A DNA stretch of 64,000 nt. Source: Psychrobacillus faecigallinarum. GTDB lineage: Bacteria; Bacillota; Bacilli; Bacillales_A; Planococcaceae. Below are positions 51,886 through 60,230 of this stretch, in pieces. The stretch's first letter is position 1. Every line of letters begins with the position of its first letter. The stretch lies in NCBI RefSeq assembly GCF_014836595.1, contig NZ_JACSQO010000008.1, forward strand, positions 4,019-68,018, read 5' to 3'. A model generated the notes under the pieces. It ran no database searches. It saw nothing but the letters and a program-made list of their open reading frames with translations, and was not told where the DNA came from. A program made the translations under genes and the position numbers.

Positions 51886-52602
51886 TTATGCTAAATCTAC
51901 ATTATGATAAACCTGCTGAACATCCTCTAAATCTTCAATAGCATCAATCATTTTTTCAAATTGGGCTTGTGCATCTGCATCTAACGCAATATCGTTCTGT
52001 GCAAGCATTGTTAGCTCAGAAATTGTAAATTCTTCAACTCCCGCAGCTCTTAAAGCTTCTTGCACCACATGGAATTGGTCAGGCTCAGCGTAAACGATGA
52101 CTGCATCTTCTTCTTCTAAAATGTCACGAGCATCTACGTCTGCTTCCATCAGGATTTCCAACACCTCATCGGCAGTTTTGCCTTCTAAGCCTATAACTGC
52201 TGTTGCATCAAACATATAAGACACAGAACCACTAACTCCCATGTTGCCGCCATTTTTACCAAATGCAGCACGAACATCAGAAGCAGTACGGTTTACGTTA
52301 TTTGTTAATGCATCTACAATAACCATTGATCCTCCTGGACCAAATCCTTCATAGCGAAGCTCATCATAGCTTTCCTCTGATCCACCTTTTGCTTTTTCAA
52401 TCGCTTTATCAATAATATGCTTTGGCACACTGTAAGTTTTTGCACGCTCTAATACGACCTTTAAAGCTTGGTTAGAGACAGGATCTGGCTCACCTTGTCT
52501 TGCTGCAACATATATTTCACGACCAAATTTAGCATAGATACGGCTAGTATTAGCATCTTTAGAAGCTTTCTTTTCCTTAATATTATTCCACTTACGACCC
52601 AT
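51886..52602 (-). CDS. yeeI: YebC/PmpR-family protein, YeeI-like
   Basis: A 238-residue cytosolic protein of the YebC/TACO1 family. [20 protein letters not shown] starts the protein; [19 protein letters not shown] is the central family motif, and [16 protein letters not shown] ends it. The MGRKWNNI type of N-terminus is that of Bacillus YeeI rather than YrbC. Members are described as transcription regulators and, more recently, as helping ribosomes at difficult sequences. ATG 52602 is chosen over 52623, which lacks a ribosome site. Monocistronic. Confidence 0.93.
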   Translation of the reverse strand: MGRKWNNIKEKKASKDANTSRIYAKFGREIYVAARQGEPDPVSNQALKVVLERAKTYSVPKHIIDKAIEKAKGGSEESYDELRYEGFGPGGSMVIVDALTNNVNRTASDVRAAFGKNGGNMGVSGSVSYMFDATAVIGLEGKTADEVLEILMEADVDARDILEEEDAVIVYAEPDQFHVVQEALRAAGVEEFTISELTMLAQNDIALDADAQAQFEKMIDAIEDLEDVQQVYHNVDLA

Positions 52603-52709
52603 AAAAGTCCCACTCTCTTTCACATATTGTTTTCGTACTCTAGAATTCTACTGTGTTATTATACATTAGAACCAGTATAAGTAGCAAAAATAAATACATT
52701 AACTTCCAT

Positions 52710-53141
52710 TCAATTCTCGCTCGGATACAATTTTTGTAAAAAAATGATAGATTGAGAAATTATTTCTTTAAGAACTTCTATATTGATATCCTCTACTTTA
52801 TTGATATAAACACATGCCTTACCTGAAGTATGTTTTCCTAATCTACTTAACAATTCCGCGCGATCTGAATCTCCGCTAGCAAAATACAAGCTAATCTTTG
52901 CCTTTCTTGGTGAAAACCCAACAAGAGGAGCATCCCCTTTATGACCGGAAGCATATTTGTAATGGTAAGAACCAAATCCAATAATACTTTGCCCCCACAT
53001 TTTCGCTTGATAGCCAGTAGATTCTTCAAAAATCTCTAGAAGTTTATATGCATCCTCCCTTTTCTTTAAGCTATCGACTCCTTCTATAAACTCTGCCACA
53101 TCCTGATCAGTCTCTAAGGTCTTCTGTTTATATTTAGACAT
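52710..53141 (-). CDS. DUF1801 domain protein
   Basis: A 143-residue soluble protein. KTLETDQDVAEFIEGV at the start, then GYQAKMWGQSIIGFGSYHY, GFSPRKAKISLYF and KACVYINKVEDI are typical of the YdhG-like DUF1801 group, whose function is unknown. It starts at ATG 53141 after a GGGAG site. Monocistronic by appearance. Confidence 0.85.
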   Translation of the reverse strand: MSKYKQKTLETDQDVAEFIEGVDSLKKREDAYKLLEIFEESTGYQAKMWGQSIIGFGSYHYKYASGHKGDAPLVGFSPRKAKISLYFASGDSDRAELLSRLGKHTSGKACVYINKVEDINIEVLKEIISQSIIFLQKLYPSEN

Positions 53142-53305
53142 TTAAACGCTCCCTTATATCAAGTTAGAAAAAAAGCCTCTCCATGATTGGACAAGACTCT
53201 TTCCTTATTTCTGTTTATCATTAGATTTTATTGTGGAGTATAATCCCACGTTATAGCTAGATATCTAAAGTTCAGTTCTCATAAATAGCAGGAACAAGAG
53301 GGGGG

Positions 53306-53390
53306 ATTTCCGCTTTAGTCGAACGCTTTCCGCGGGGAGAGCGATAAGCCATCCCGCGGGAGTCGCTAACCTGCCACTCCAATCATAAGT
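53306..53390. repeat. Internally deleted copy of the dispersed intergenic repeat
   Basis: GATTTCCGCTTTAG, CGCTTTCCGCGGGGAGAGC, GATAAGCCATC and then GGGAGTCGC, CTCCAATCAT follow the order of the full element at 42990 but lack the right half of its hairpin. The junction falls at a CATC shared by both deletion ends. It lies between the DUF1801 and HIT genes. Confidence 0.8.
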
Positions 53391-53393
53391 TGG

Positions 53394-53828
53394 TTATCCT
53401 TCTTCTATAATATTACGAACAGCATTCCTTAAGTTTATTGTAACAATTTGCAAGCTTTCTAGATTATTTCGTTCGAAAGGTTGCTCTTGATAGAACTCTG
53501 CAAACTGTTGTCCCTCATATCTAGGGACAACGTGCATATGATAATGAGTCAATTCACTAAACACTCCACCATTTTGGCAAATCGTAATCCCATCTGGTGT
53601 GTATAATTGTTTAATCGCCTTGGAGATAAGTCGGGAAGCATCCATTATAGAATAGGCGACCTCTACATCTAAGTCATCCACATCCTCATAATGTCTTTTT
53701 GGAAGTATAAGTACGTGCCCATTATTAAAAGGTTCATGATCTAGAAAACATGTGATATGGTCATTTTCAAAAATAACGAAAACATTTTGTTCCTTATTAG
53801 CTAACATACAACCTAAGCATTCAGTCAT
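53394..53828 (-). CDS. HIT family protein (nucleotide hydrolase/transferase-like)
   Basis: A 144-residue Hint-like protein. The histidine triad is in LTHYHMHVVPR (H-x-H-x-H), with the upstream GHVLILPKRHYED. A short Cys pair at the N-terminus (CLGCMLAN) could bind zinc as in some HIT proteins. Expected activity is hydrolysis of adenosine 5'-phosphoramidates or similar. It lies 12 bp after a GNAT gene on the same strand, and may be part of an operon with it. Confidence 0.9.
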   Translation of the reverse strand: MTECLGCMLANKEQNVFVIFENDHITCFLDHEPFNNGHVLILPKRHYEDVDDLDVEVAYSIMDASRLISKAIKQLYTPDGITICQNGGVFSELTHYHMHVVPRYEGQQFAEFYQEQPFERNNLESLQIVTINLRNAVRNIIEEG

Positions 53829-53840
53829 TTAAAATCCTCC

Positions 53841-54275
53841 CTATAGCATTTTTTCTAACACGATTTTATGCTTCCCCTTATCACTAGTGAAAGTTTCCTT
53901 TATATCAAAGCCAAACTTTATATTTAAGATAAGCATCTCTCTTTTTTCATTGCGCGAAATAGTACGAGCCTTTGTATAACCCATGGATTTTACTAGATCA
54001 TGCTGTCTACTCATCAGCTCTTTTGCTATCCCTCTTCCTCGGTAGTCCTTGTGAACCCCACCAAGCCAGCTATAGAATGTACGATTTCCGTAATCATATC
54101 CAATTTTAAATCCAATTACTCGTTCATGATCTTTTGCTACGAATACTATCAAATTACTTTTTTCTTTCAACTTTTCAGTTTCCAACTCGGAACCCTCGAA
54201 TACATGCTTATGAAGCTCCAAGACTCCTGAAAGTGTTTGAGTATCTGGAACACCTTGAAAATACATATAATCCAT
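53841..54275 (-). CDS. GNAT family N-acetyltransferase
   Basis: A 144-residue acetyltransferase. The acetyl-CoA loop is HKDYRGRGIAKELM after the strand WLGGV; TKARTISRNEKREML completes the domain. The substrate is unknown. It is followed by the HIT gene at 12 bp and preceded by the phosphatase gene at 12 bp, so the three genes probably form one transcript. Confidence 0.88.
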   Translation of the reverse strand: MDYMYFQGVPDTQTLSGVLELHKHVFEGSELETEKLKEKSNLIVFVAKDHERVIGFKIGYDYGNRTFYSWLGGVHKDYRGRGIAKELMSRQHDLVKSMGYTKARTISRNEKREMLILNIKFGFDIKETFTSDKGKHKIVLEKML

Positions 54276-54287
54276 TCCAATTTCCTC

Positions 54288-54764
54288 CTATGATTGAAGC
54301 AGCTCTTTATGATCACTTTTTACTTTGTTTAGTAGTGCTTCACAGCCTTCTATTACTAAATCGTAGGTTTCCTGAAAATCACCTGTGAAATAAGGGTCTG
54401 GCACATCTTTTTTGTGAATGGTTAAATCTAAAAATCGAATAATTTTTGGATGATTCGGTTGACCAAGCATCTTACGTATATCTCTAATATTATTTTCATC
54501 CATCCCAACGATATAGTCAAATTCTTCAAAATCTTCCTCTTTAAGTTGGCGTCCAGCCATACCCTTCGTTGAAATGTTATATTCTTTTAGCTTAGCTATT
54601 GTCCCTTTATGTGGTGGATTTCCAATATGCCATCCACTTGTTGCCGCTGAATCTACTTGTATATATTGTTCTAATTTTTCATTTTGAATTAGATGCTTAA
54701 ATACAGCCTCTGCCATAGGAGAACGACAAATGTTGCCAAGGCAGACAAACAAAACATTAACCAT
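54288..54764 (-). CDS. Low-molecular-weight protein-tyrosine phosphatase, YfkJ-like
   Basis: A 158-residue enzyme with the active-site loop CLGNICRS (CX5R) at the N-terminus and the general-acid Asp in VPDPYFTGDF near the end. MVNVLFVCLGNICRSPMAEA resembles YfkJ of Bacillus subtilis. ATG 54764 is favoured, following AAAGGATG; ATG 54773 is nine bases upstream in frame. First of three genes with the GNAT and HIT genes. Confidence 0.9.
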   Translation of the reverse strand: MVNVLFVCLGNICRSPMAEAVFKHLIQNEKLEQYIQVDSAATSGWHIGNPPHKGTIAKLKEYNISTKGMAGRQLKEEDFEEFDYIVGMDENNIRDIRKMLGQPNHPKIIRFLDLTIHKKDVPDPYFTGDFQETYDLVIEGCEALLNKVKSDHKELLQS

Positions 54765-54868
54765 TTTTATCATCCTTTCTAAGCTTTCTGTTTTTGAAAT
54801 ACTTCAATTACTTTCTCTACATTTCTTCATACTTTTTTAATACCCGTTTAATTCACTTGCTAAATCAA

Positions 54869-55276
54869 TCAGATTCTCTTTGTTATAAAAGCACCAATAC
54901 CAATTAACATAAATAAAATCATCATGTAAACAATGAGCATTCCAGTTTCAATTGTCTCCACACCAATTGCAAATAAGATCAACAATATAACACCACTCCC
55001 AAACAGGACAAAATACAGGACAGTAGAGAAATAATTTTTCATCATTACAGCTGTACGCTCGTCCATATCAGGAATTTTGCCATTCTTTTTTTGACGTAAC
55101 CATGCAAATAGAAAAAAGCCTATAAAGCCCCCTAATGATCCAACTACCATCGGTAAAAACAGTCCCCAATCAAAAATGCCTTCCTCTTTACCTGCAATAT
55201 ACACCCCTAAAAAGGCACCAACAATGATACATCCACTAATAATTCCGTACAGTAAAATTCTATAGCTTTTTGTCAT
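54869..55276 (-). CDS. Four-span membrane protein encoded with an XRE regulator (DUF2178-like)
   Basis: A 135-residue protein with four predicted membrane segments (about 5-28, 37-60, 85-105, 112-130) and the cytoplasmic DERTAVM motif between segments 2 and 3, a feature of DUF2178-like proteins paired with XRE regulators. ATG 55276 follows GAGGGGG by six bases; the frame upstream overlaps the regulator. It overlaps the XRE gene by 17 bp, so translation is coupled. A sensor or target role for the regulator is inferred. Confidence 0.75.
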   Translation of the reverse strand: MTKSYRILLYGIISGCIIVGAFLGVYIAGKEEGIFDWGLFLPMVVGSLGGFIGFFLFAWLRQKKNGKIPDMDERTAVMMKNYFSTVLYFVLFGSGVILLILFAIGVETIETGMLIVYMMILFMLIGIGAFITKRI

Positions 55277-55484
55277 TTTCATCCCCCTCAAGATAAAATA
55301 ATTCTTCTATGGGTACTTCAAAGTAACGCACTAGTTTAAGTGCCAGCTCTAAGCTGGGATTGTATTTATTGTTCTCAATCGCAGTAATCGTTTGTCGGGT
55401 AATTTGTAAATCACCAGCCATTTGTACCTGTGTGATTCCCTTTTTTAAACGTATCTCTCTTATATGATTAATGACCTTTGTCAT
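55260..55484 (-). CDS. XRE-family transcriptional regulator (short, 74 aa)
   Basis: A 74-residue protein consisting almost only of a lambda-repressor-like HTH: REIRLKKGITQVQMAGDLQI, TRQTITAIENNKYNPSLELAL. The sequence FEVPIEELFYLE at the end is usual for this short Bacillus group. ATG 55484 follows AAGGAGG by six bases; the long upstream extension of the frame crosses the operators. Two identical-arm palindromes at 55505 and 55548 lie in its promoter, so autoregulation is likely. Confidence 0.92.
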   Translation of the reverse strand: MTKVINHIREIRLKKGITQVQMAGDLQITRQTITAIENNKYNPSLELALKLVRYFEVPIEELFYLEGDENDKKL

Positions 55485-55504
55485 CTGTTTCCTCCTTGCA
55501 ACCA

Positions 55505-55567
55505 ATGTAAATATATCTTTACATAAGGATAATCTAAAACTATATTTATGTAAAGAAACCTTTACAT
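55505..55567. promoter_or_regulatory. Twin palindromic operators and promoter of the XRE/DUF2178-like operon
   Basis: Site 1 is ATGTAAA-N6-TTTACAT (55505-55524) and site 2 is ATGTAAA-N6-TTTACAT (55548-55567). Centres are 43 bp apart, about four helical turns. On the minus strand -35 TTTACA (55549-55554) is inside site 2 and -10 TATCCT (55526-55531) between the sites, 17 bp apart. Binding of the XRE protein here would occlude the promoter. Confidence 0.75.
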
Positions 55568-55636
55568 AAAATTTAAATAACTTATGAACGTCAATTATTG
55601 TTATAATTTTCAAAAAGGTACAGGAAGGGAGTTCAA

Positions 55637-56026
55637 ATGAGAAATAGAGGAGCCACTATTATTTTAGAAAAGGATAGAGTTGCACTAATTAAAAGGACAA
55701 AACCACATACTACCTATTATGTATTTCCAGGTGGTGGTATTGAGACTGGGGAAACCCCTGAGGAAGCTGCTATTAGAGAGACATATGAGGAGATAGGCGT
55801 GCATGTTAAAATCCAACGTCTTTTAAAAGTATTACCCTATAGCGGAAAGCAATATTATTATTTAGCTGAAATTATAGGCGGTACCTTTGGTGCAGGTACT
55901 GGGGATGAATATAAAAACCCTTCTATAAAAAAAGGAAGCTATGAACCCATTTGGATCAACCTTAAGGACCTAACCTCGTTAGATGTTCGTCCTAAAGAAA
56001 TAGTAGAAGCAATCTTGGCAGATTAA
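55637..56026 (+). CDS. Nudix hydrolase
   Basis: A 129-residue protein with a full Nudix box G-GIETG-E-TPEEAAI-RE-TY-EE-IGV. The N-terminal RGATIILEKDRVALIKR and the later WINLKDLTSL are typical of small Nudix proteins. AGGGAG precedes ATG 55637. Substrate not predictable. Divergent from the XRE regulator, so the twin operators could affect it too. Confidence 0.88.
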   Translation: MRNRGATIILEKDRVALIKRTKPHTTYYVFPGGGIETGETPEEAAIRETYEEIGVHVKIQRLLKVLPYSGKQYYYLAEIIGGTFGAGTGDEYKNPSIKKGSYEPIWINLKDLTSLDVRPKEIVEAILAD

Positions 56027-56101
56027 ACAGTCCAAGGAAAGCACAAAAAGACAGGGGTATTTAACGTAAATATTTTAGGATAAATGTAAGGAGTGTTAAC
56101 C

Positions 56102-56161
56102 ATGAGATGGGTAGTATTTATTCAACAAGCAAAGTTATTCAACTATATATTTCTTAACTAA
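56102..56161 (+). CDS. Possible 19-residue peptide
   Basis: AAGGAG, then seven bases, then ATG 56102 opens a 20-codon frame (MRWVVFIQQAKLFNYIFLN) with a TAA inside the start of a terminator. Good ribosome site and immediate terminator favour expression, but length and lack of a partner make this weak. It could be a leader peptide or a gene remnant. Confidence 0.3.
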   Translation: MRWVVFIQQAKLFNYIFLN

Positions 56162-56162
56162 A

Positions 56163-56196
56163 AAAACACCCAATTATTTCAATTGGATGTTTTTGT
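56163..56196 (+). terminator. Intrinsic terminator after the small frame at 56102
   Basis: ACACCCAATT and AATTGGATGT pair around ATTTC and are followed by five T residues. Confidence 0.75.
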
Positions 56197-56227
56197 ATCA
56201 TAGTTAGTATATAAGAGGATAATCTTT

Positions 56228-56356
56228 TATCGTTTATCCTCAGCAATAATCATTTGTCCTGTAATAGGATGCTTAAACTGTACCTTGAATGCATGTATTT
56301 CATACGTTTTTGTAGGTGATTGCAGGGCATTCGGTTCATGATGAACAACCTGAAAT
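56228..56356 (-). pseudogene. Possible remnant of an RluD-type pseudouridine synthase C-terminus
   Basis: The minus strand encodes ...KTYEIHAFKVQFKHPITGQMII, ending at TAA 56228-56230. The phrase HA-x-K-x2-F-x-HP-(I/V)-TG is typical for the end of RluA/RluD enzymes. No upstream catalytic part (HRLD) is present, and no start with ribosome site. Call is tentative. Confidence 0.3.
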
Positions 56357-56450
56357 TTACACAAAGATATTAGAAGTATTTATAAAGACTGTGCAAGTTT
56401 CTTAGAAATCCAAAAGAGTAGTTGAAAATTTGAGGATGAATCCATATATT

Positions 56451-56497
56451 AAAAAACTGCTACCTTCTTTTGATGGAAAGAAGATAGCAGTTTTTAA
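56451..56497. terminator. Bidirectional terminator near the GMC oxidoreductase gene end
   Basis: AAAAACTGCTACCTTCTT and AAGAAGATAGCAGTTTTT form a stem of 18 bp with one mismatch around TTGATGGA. Confidence 0.85.
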
Positions 56498-56577
56498 GTT
56501 GTTGGCTAATTCTATGAATAGAAATTATTTGTTATAGTTAAGCGGATATTATTTGTTTATTTAGAAGCGTCTCGTTT

Positions 56578-58293
56578 TTAAACTAAAGATCCGCCAGTTT
56601 TTAAGTATTTTTCAATACCTTCTGCAGCGCGATATGCTAGTGCTCCAACTGTGCCAGTTGGGTTGTAACCTGAGTTTTGAGCAAAAGCACTTGCACCTGG
56701 TACAAATACGTTTTCACAATCCCACATTTGTAGATAGCTGTTTAAAGCACTTGTTTCTGGATCAGAGCCCATAATTACTCCACCAGTATTGTGAGTAGAT
56801 TGGTAGTTACGAATATCGTAATCTCCGACTTCGCCACCATTAATTTTGATATCTTTTGCACCCATTTTTTTCATGATCTCAGCTGATTTTTCGCCCATAA
56901 ATTTCATTAGTTGACGATCTTGATCTTTCCAATTAAACGTCATACGGAGTAATGGATCACCGAATGCATCTTTATAAGTTGGATCTAGATCGATGTAATT
57001 ATCTTGCCAAGGAAGGGAAGCCCCTTGTGCTTTAACAATAAGAGCACGGTTTGCATTTGTAACAGAAGCGTCTTTAAATTCTTTCCCCCAAGTTGGAACG
57101 CCTGCTGGAACCTGATTATTTGCAATAGGACGATCCCCTAATTGGGTAATTTGAATTGTCGCACCATGTAAGAAATCTAAGTCAGTGTGATCAAAGAAGT
57201 CTCCGTTGAAGTCATCAATTTGGGCTCCTAGAGATCCTGCACCACCGTATAAATTGAACTCTTCATCGAAGAAACCTACAGCAGTCCCCAGAATTGTTTG
57301 GTATGCATAGTTTCTACCAATGACTCCTGTACCAGTAACTGGATCATATGGACGGCCAAGTTGAGAGTTTAATAAAAGTTTAATATTATTCATTTGATAG
57401 GCTGATACTACAACTACATCTGCCTCTTGGATAAACTCTTCACCAGTACGTATATCTACGTATAATACGCCAGTAGCTTTTCCATTTGTGTGTAGAACTT
57501 TACGTACAACAGAATGAGTACGTACTTCGAAGTTACCAGTTTCTTTAGCTACAGGTAATACTGTAACTACTGGTGATGCTTTTGCTCCATATTCGCAACC
57601 AAAACGCTCACAAAAACCGCAATATTGACAAGCGCCACGAGAAATGCCATCTGGATTAGTATAAGATTGCGATAGATTGTTAGAAGGCAGATGGTATGGA
57701 TGATATCCAAGATCTTTCGCTGCACTTTTGAATAATTTTATAGCAGGTGTTTCCAACATCGGCGGGTTAGGGTATTTTATTTGTGGAGAACCAGGTAGTG
57801 GATTCGCCTCACCGCTAATACCAGTCATAGCGTCAAATTTATCGAAGTATGGTTCTAACTCTTCGTATGTTATACCCCAGTCTTGAAGCATCATCCCTTT
57901 AGGGATTTTACCTTTTCCGTAACGTTTAACAGTTTCTGAATAGATCTCGAAATCGTATGGCAGGAAGCGGTAAGTTTGACCATTCCAATGCTCTCCTGAA
58001 CCACCTGTTCCTTCTCCTATCAGGAAGCTACCCCATTCACGGTAAGGTAATGCTCGTTGTGTCATATTGTGACGGAATGTAATTGTTTCTTTAGAAAGAT
58101 CTTGCATCATTTCTTTACGCTCTGCGTAACGTAGTTCATCGTGAGCCATAAAGTAATCTTCAGTTGAACGTTCTTTACCACGTTCGATACCTACTACTTT
58201 GTATCCTTTTTTTGTAAGTTCTGCTGCGATAATACCGCCTACCCAACCTACCCCTACTAAAACTATATCTGTTTTTGGTAATTTAGTTGCCAA
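56578..58293 (-). CDS. GMC-family FAD dehydrogenase (gluconate-dehydrogenase large-subunit type)
   Basis: A 571-residue flavoprotein. The FAD-binding N-terminus is IVLVGVGWVGGIIAAELTKKG; the catalytic part ends with NYQSTHNTGGVIMGSDP (active His) and FAQNSGYNPTGTVGALAYRA. The segment CQYCGFCERFGCEYG has four Cys (C-x2-C-x2-C-x4-C), which may bind an Fe-S cluster as in FAD glucose and fructose dehydrogenases; inference. Start is TTG 58293 after AAAGGGTG. It has no own signal peptide and is probably carried out with the Tat-exported small subunit encoded 28 bp upstream. Substrate (alcohol, polyol or sugar acid) not certain. Confidence 0.88.
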   Translation of the reverse strand: MATKLPKTDIVLVGVGWVGGIIAAELTKKGYKVVGIERGKERSTEDYFMAHDELRYAERKEMMQDLSKETITFRHNMTQRALPYREWGSFLIGEGTGGSGEHWNGQTYRFLPYDFEIYSETVKRYGKGKIPKGMMLQDWGITYEELEPYFDKFDAMTGISGEANPLPGSPQIKYPNPPMLETPAIKLFKSAAKDLGYHPYHLPSNNLSQSYTNPDGISRGACQYCGFCERFGCEYGAKASPVVTVLPVAKETGNFEVRTHSVVRKVLHTNGKATGVLYVDIRTGEEFIQEADVVVVSAYQMNNIKLLLNSQLGRPYDPVTGTGVIGRNYAYQTILGTAVGFFDEEFNLYGGAGSLGAQIDDFNGDFFDHTDLDFLHGATIQITQLGDRPIANNQVPAGVPTWGKEFKDASVTNANRALIVKAQGASLPWQDNYIDLDPTYKDAFGDPLLRMTFNWKDQDRQLMKFMGEKSAEIMKKMGAKDIKINGGEVGDYDIRNYQSTHNTGGVIMGSDPETSALNSYLQMWDCENVFVPGASAFAQNSGYNPTGTVGALAYRAAEGIEKYLKTGGSLV

Positions 58294-58321
58294 AGTTGTT
58301 CACCCTTTCTATTGGTGTATA

Positions 58322-59101
58322 TTAGTGTTGATGCTGAGAGTTTAAGCTCATAGGATCTATTTTCACGAATTCATCTTTTTCTAATACATTAGTATAACTC
58401 GATTGATGTCCAGGGAAATTCTTCATTTTCCAACCAGCCATATCTTTGTTACCGCCGTACATAGGGTCAGCATATACTCCTTCAATTGTTACTTTTCTAA
58501 GTAAAGAGAAGAAAAAGGATGAACTAACAGCTCCATTTAATTTAACTTTATCAGCTTCAAAATCTTTTAAGATTTCGATTTGTTGTTCTTCTGTTAAACT
58601 GGCGAATTTAGGTTTATCATCAGATTTCTTTGCAGCCTCTGCATTTAAAGCTGTAATTCCAAGATTAAACACTTGCTGACGATTCAAATGTGTTTGGTAC
58701 CCTTGTTGTGGAACTGCTTCTGCTGGGAAGAAAGGACCGGTCATATATTCTTTTGAGTTCAGGCCAAAGCTCCCTGCTAGTTGGTGATCGATATAATATG
58801 CAACAAGTAATTCTTTCGCACCGGGTCCTACCTCAGTTTTAGGGAAAATTTGCTCTGCTGCAGCATCTATCGTATCAAATTGTGCTTTGTCAAAATACAT
58901 CAGTGCCTGGTTGAAGTTAACCCCAGTAGCTGCTGAATGAACCCCAGTCTCGTTAGTTTTAGTTGTTGAGTCTTTACCTAGTAAAGAACCTAGTGCTCCA
59001 CCTAGTACAACTCCACCAACTGTTAATCCAGAATTTTTGATAAAAGTACGTCTAGATGAACGTTTATCTAAGTATGGAGCCTTTTTTTCCTGTTCTGACA
59101 T
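58322..59101 (-). CDS. Gluconate 2-dehydrogenase subunit 3-like protein, Tat-exported
   Basis: A 259-residue protein. The N-terminal SSRRTFIKNSGLTVGGVVLG is a Tat signal with the twin arginines at about 16-17; a Gly/Ser-rich linker follows. Residues about 65-240 have the subunit-3 pattern (FDTIDAAAEQIFPKTEVGPGA, FFSLLRKVTIEGVYADPMYGG, GWKMKNFPG). It should pair with the GMC large subunit and take it across the membrane by the hitch-hiker route. GGAGG precedes ATG 59101. A tatA gene lies on the opposite strand 0.8 kb away. Confidence 0.9.
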   Translation of the reverse strand: MSEQEKKAPYLDKRSSRRTFIKNSGLTVGGVVLGGALGSLLGKDSTTKTNETGVHSAATGVNFNQALMYFDKAQFDTIDAAAEQIFPKTEVGPGAKELLVAYYIDHQLAGSFGLNSKEYMTGPFFPAEAVPQQGYQTHLNRQQVFNLGITALNAEAAKKSDDKPKFASLTEEQQIEILKDFEADKVKLNGAVSSSFFFSLLRKVTIEGVYADPMYGGNKDMAGWKMKNFPGHQSSYTNVLEKDEFVKIDPMSLNSQHQH

Positions 59102-59180
59102 AATATAACCTCCAACGTAAATTAGTAAAAAATAGCTTAAATTGTTTATTCAGGTAAACAATGAGTCGAAAATATTCTGA

Positions 59181-59438
59181 TTAATGAAAAACTGCATGCC
59201 AGTTATAAACTAATGAGAATAGGATAGTATAAACCAATAAAAATGAGATAAAGTATATATATTTTTTTCCAGTCCAGCAAAGAACAATAATAGCTAGTCC
59301 AATACTTGAACCTATTAACGCGAACCAAGGAAACTCATTATTATAGTAAAAGAGGCCAAGAGCTAAATCTGCTACTATAAATAAAGCGAAAATTACTTGA
59401 TTCAACAGTTTTAATTCTTCTAAGTTATATTGCGTCAC
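59181..59438 (-). CDS. Small three-span membrane protein
   Basis: I do not recognise this 85-residue protein. Three hydrophobic segments (about 13-30, 36-54, 58-80) nearly fill it; NNEFPWFALIGSS lies between the first two. GTG 59438 follows AAAGGAG by seven bases. It is just upstream of the GMC dehydrogenase pair on the same strand, with a 79-bp gap, so it may be part of that membrane-bound redox unit; no heme ligands pattern (such as CxxCH) is present. Confidence 0.65.
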   Translation of the reverse strand: MTQYNLEELKLLNQVIFALFIVADLALGLFYYNNEFPWFALIGSSIGLAIIVLCWTGKKYIYFISFLLVYTILFSLVYNWHAVFH

Positions 59439-59911
59439 TTTTATTCTCCTTTAACATAGTTCACTCAACTATGAAAATGTAATTTTTATACATAACAAAA
59501 CAACCGTTTAACAGTTTACTCCTTTTATTTCTTCAATACTACATATTTATTTCGGATTAGAAAATATAATTTTATTCTGAAAAAACATTAAATTCACATA
59601 AAAATTGCAAATTAATAGTAAAAACTTTTCTATTATCGGTATAAAGTAACTAGTGTTTTGTGGTTGAAAAACGCTAAAGGACTAGTTGTATAAACAAAGT
59701 TATAGAAAGTTATAGAAGGGAAAAAGAGAGTTTTATATCGAAGAGACTTTTCCAGCTCACACAATTTGATCATTATTAATACCAAAGTATTTACAAATTT
59801 AAACGTAGGAGTATAATGTGTTATTGATACAAAACAACCAATTTTTTTAAGATTAACTACTATTGCAAAAACCACGTGAAAATATATAGAAACAGTATGG
59901 GAGAGATTATA
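59439..59911. other. 473-bp divergent intergenic region between the dehydrogenase cluster and tatA
   Basis: Very AT-rich. A pair of inverted arms AACTAGT/ACTAGTT at about 59648-59687 and a direct repeat AAGTTATAGAA at about 59695-59716 are the only structures noted. It must hold both promoters. Confidence 0.45.
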
Positions 59912-60115
59912 ATGCCAAATATTGGAATACCGGGTTTAATCATTATATTAATAATTGCTTTAATCGTGTTCGGTCCTAAAAAATTACCTCAATTGGGTAG
60001 AGCAGTTGGAGAGACGTTAAAAGAATTTAAAAACTCAACTAAAGATATAGTAGACGATGTTGCAGAAGAATTTAGAATAGAAGACAAAGAAACAGAAACT
60101 AAAAAAAATATCTAA
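59912..60115 (+). CDS. tatA: Twin-arginine translocase subunit TatA
   Basis: A 67-residue protein: short N-terminal span ([18 protein letters not shown]), the [20 protein letters not shown] hinge and amphipathic helix that define TatA, and a charged tail. ATG 59912 follows GGGAGAG by six bases. No tatC is adjacent. It is divergent from a Tat-dependent dehydrogenase cluster, suggesting a dedicated pore subunit for that substrate, as seen in Bacillus where tatA copies lie beside Tat substrates. Confidence 0.93.
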   Translation: MPNIGIPGLIIILIIALIVFGPKKLPQLGRAVGETLKEFKNSTKDIVDDVAEEFRIEDKETETKKNI

Positions 60116-60120
60116 TGCAC

Positions 60121-60155
60121 AAAGCCACCTGTTTCTATAATTGGTGGCTTTTTGT
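60121..60155 (+). terminator. Intrinsic terminator of tatA
   Basis: AAAGCCACC and GGTGGCTTT pair around about 13 bases and are followed by a T-run. Confidence 0.9.
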
Positions 60156-60230
60156 ATGTGTTAATATACGTTGCTAGATTAATCTATAAGAATCTATACA
60201 AGAGCTTGTTGTTTCATTATTTCTTTAAAT

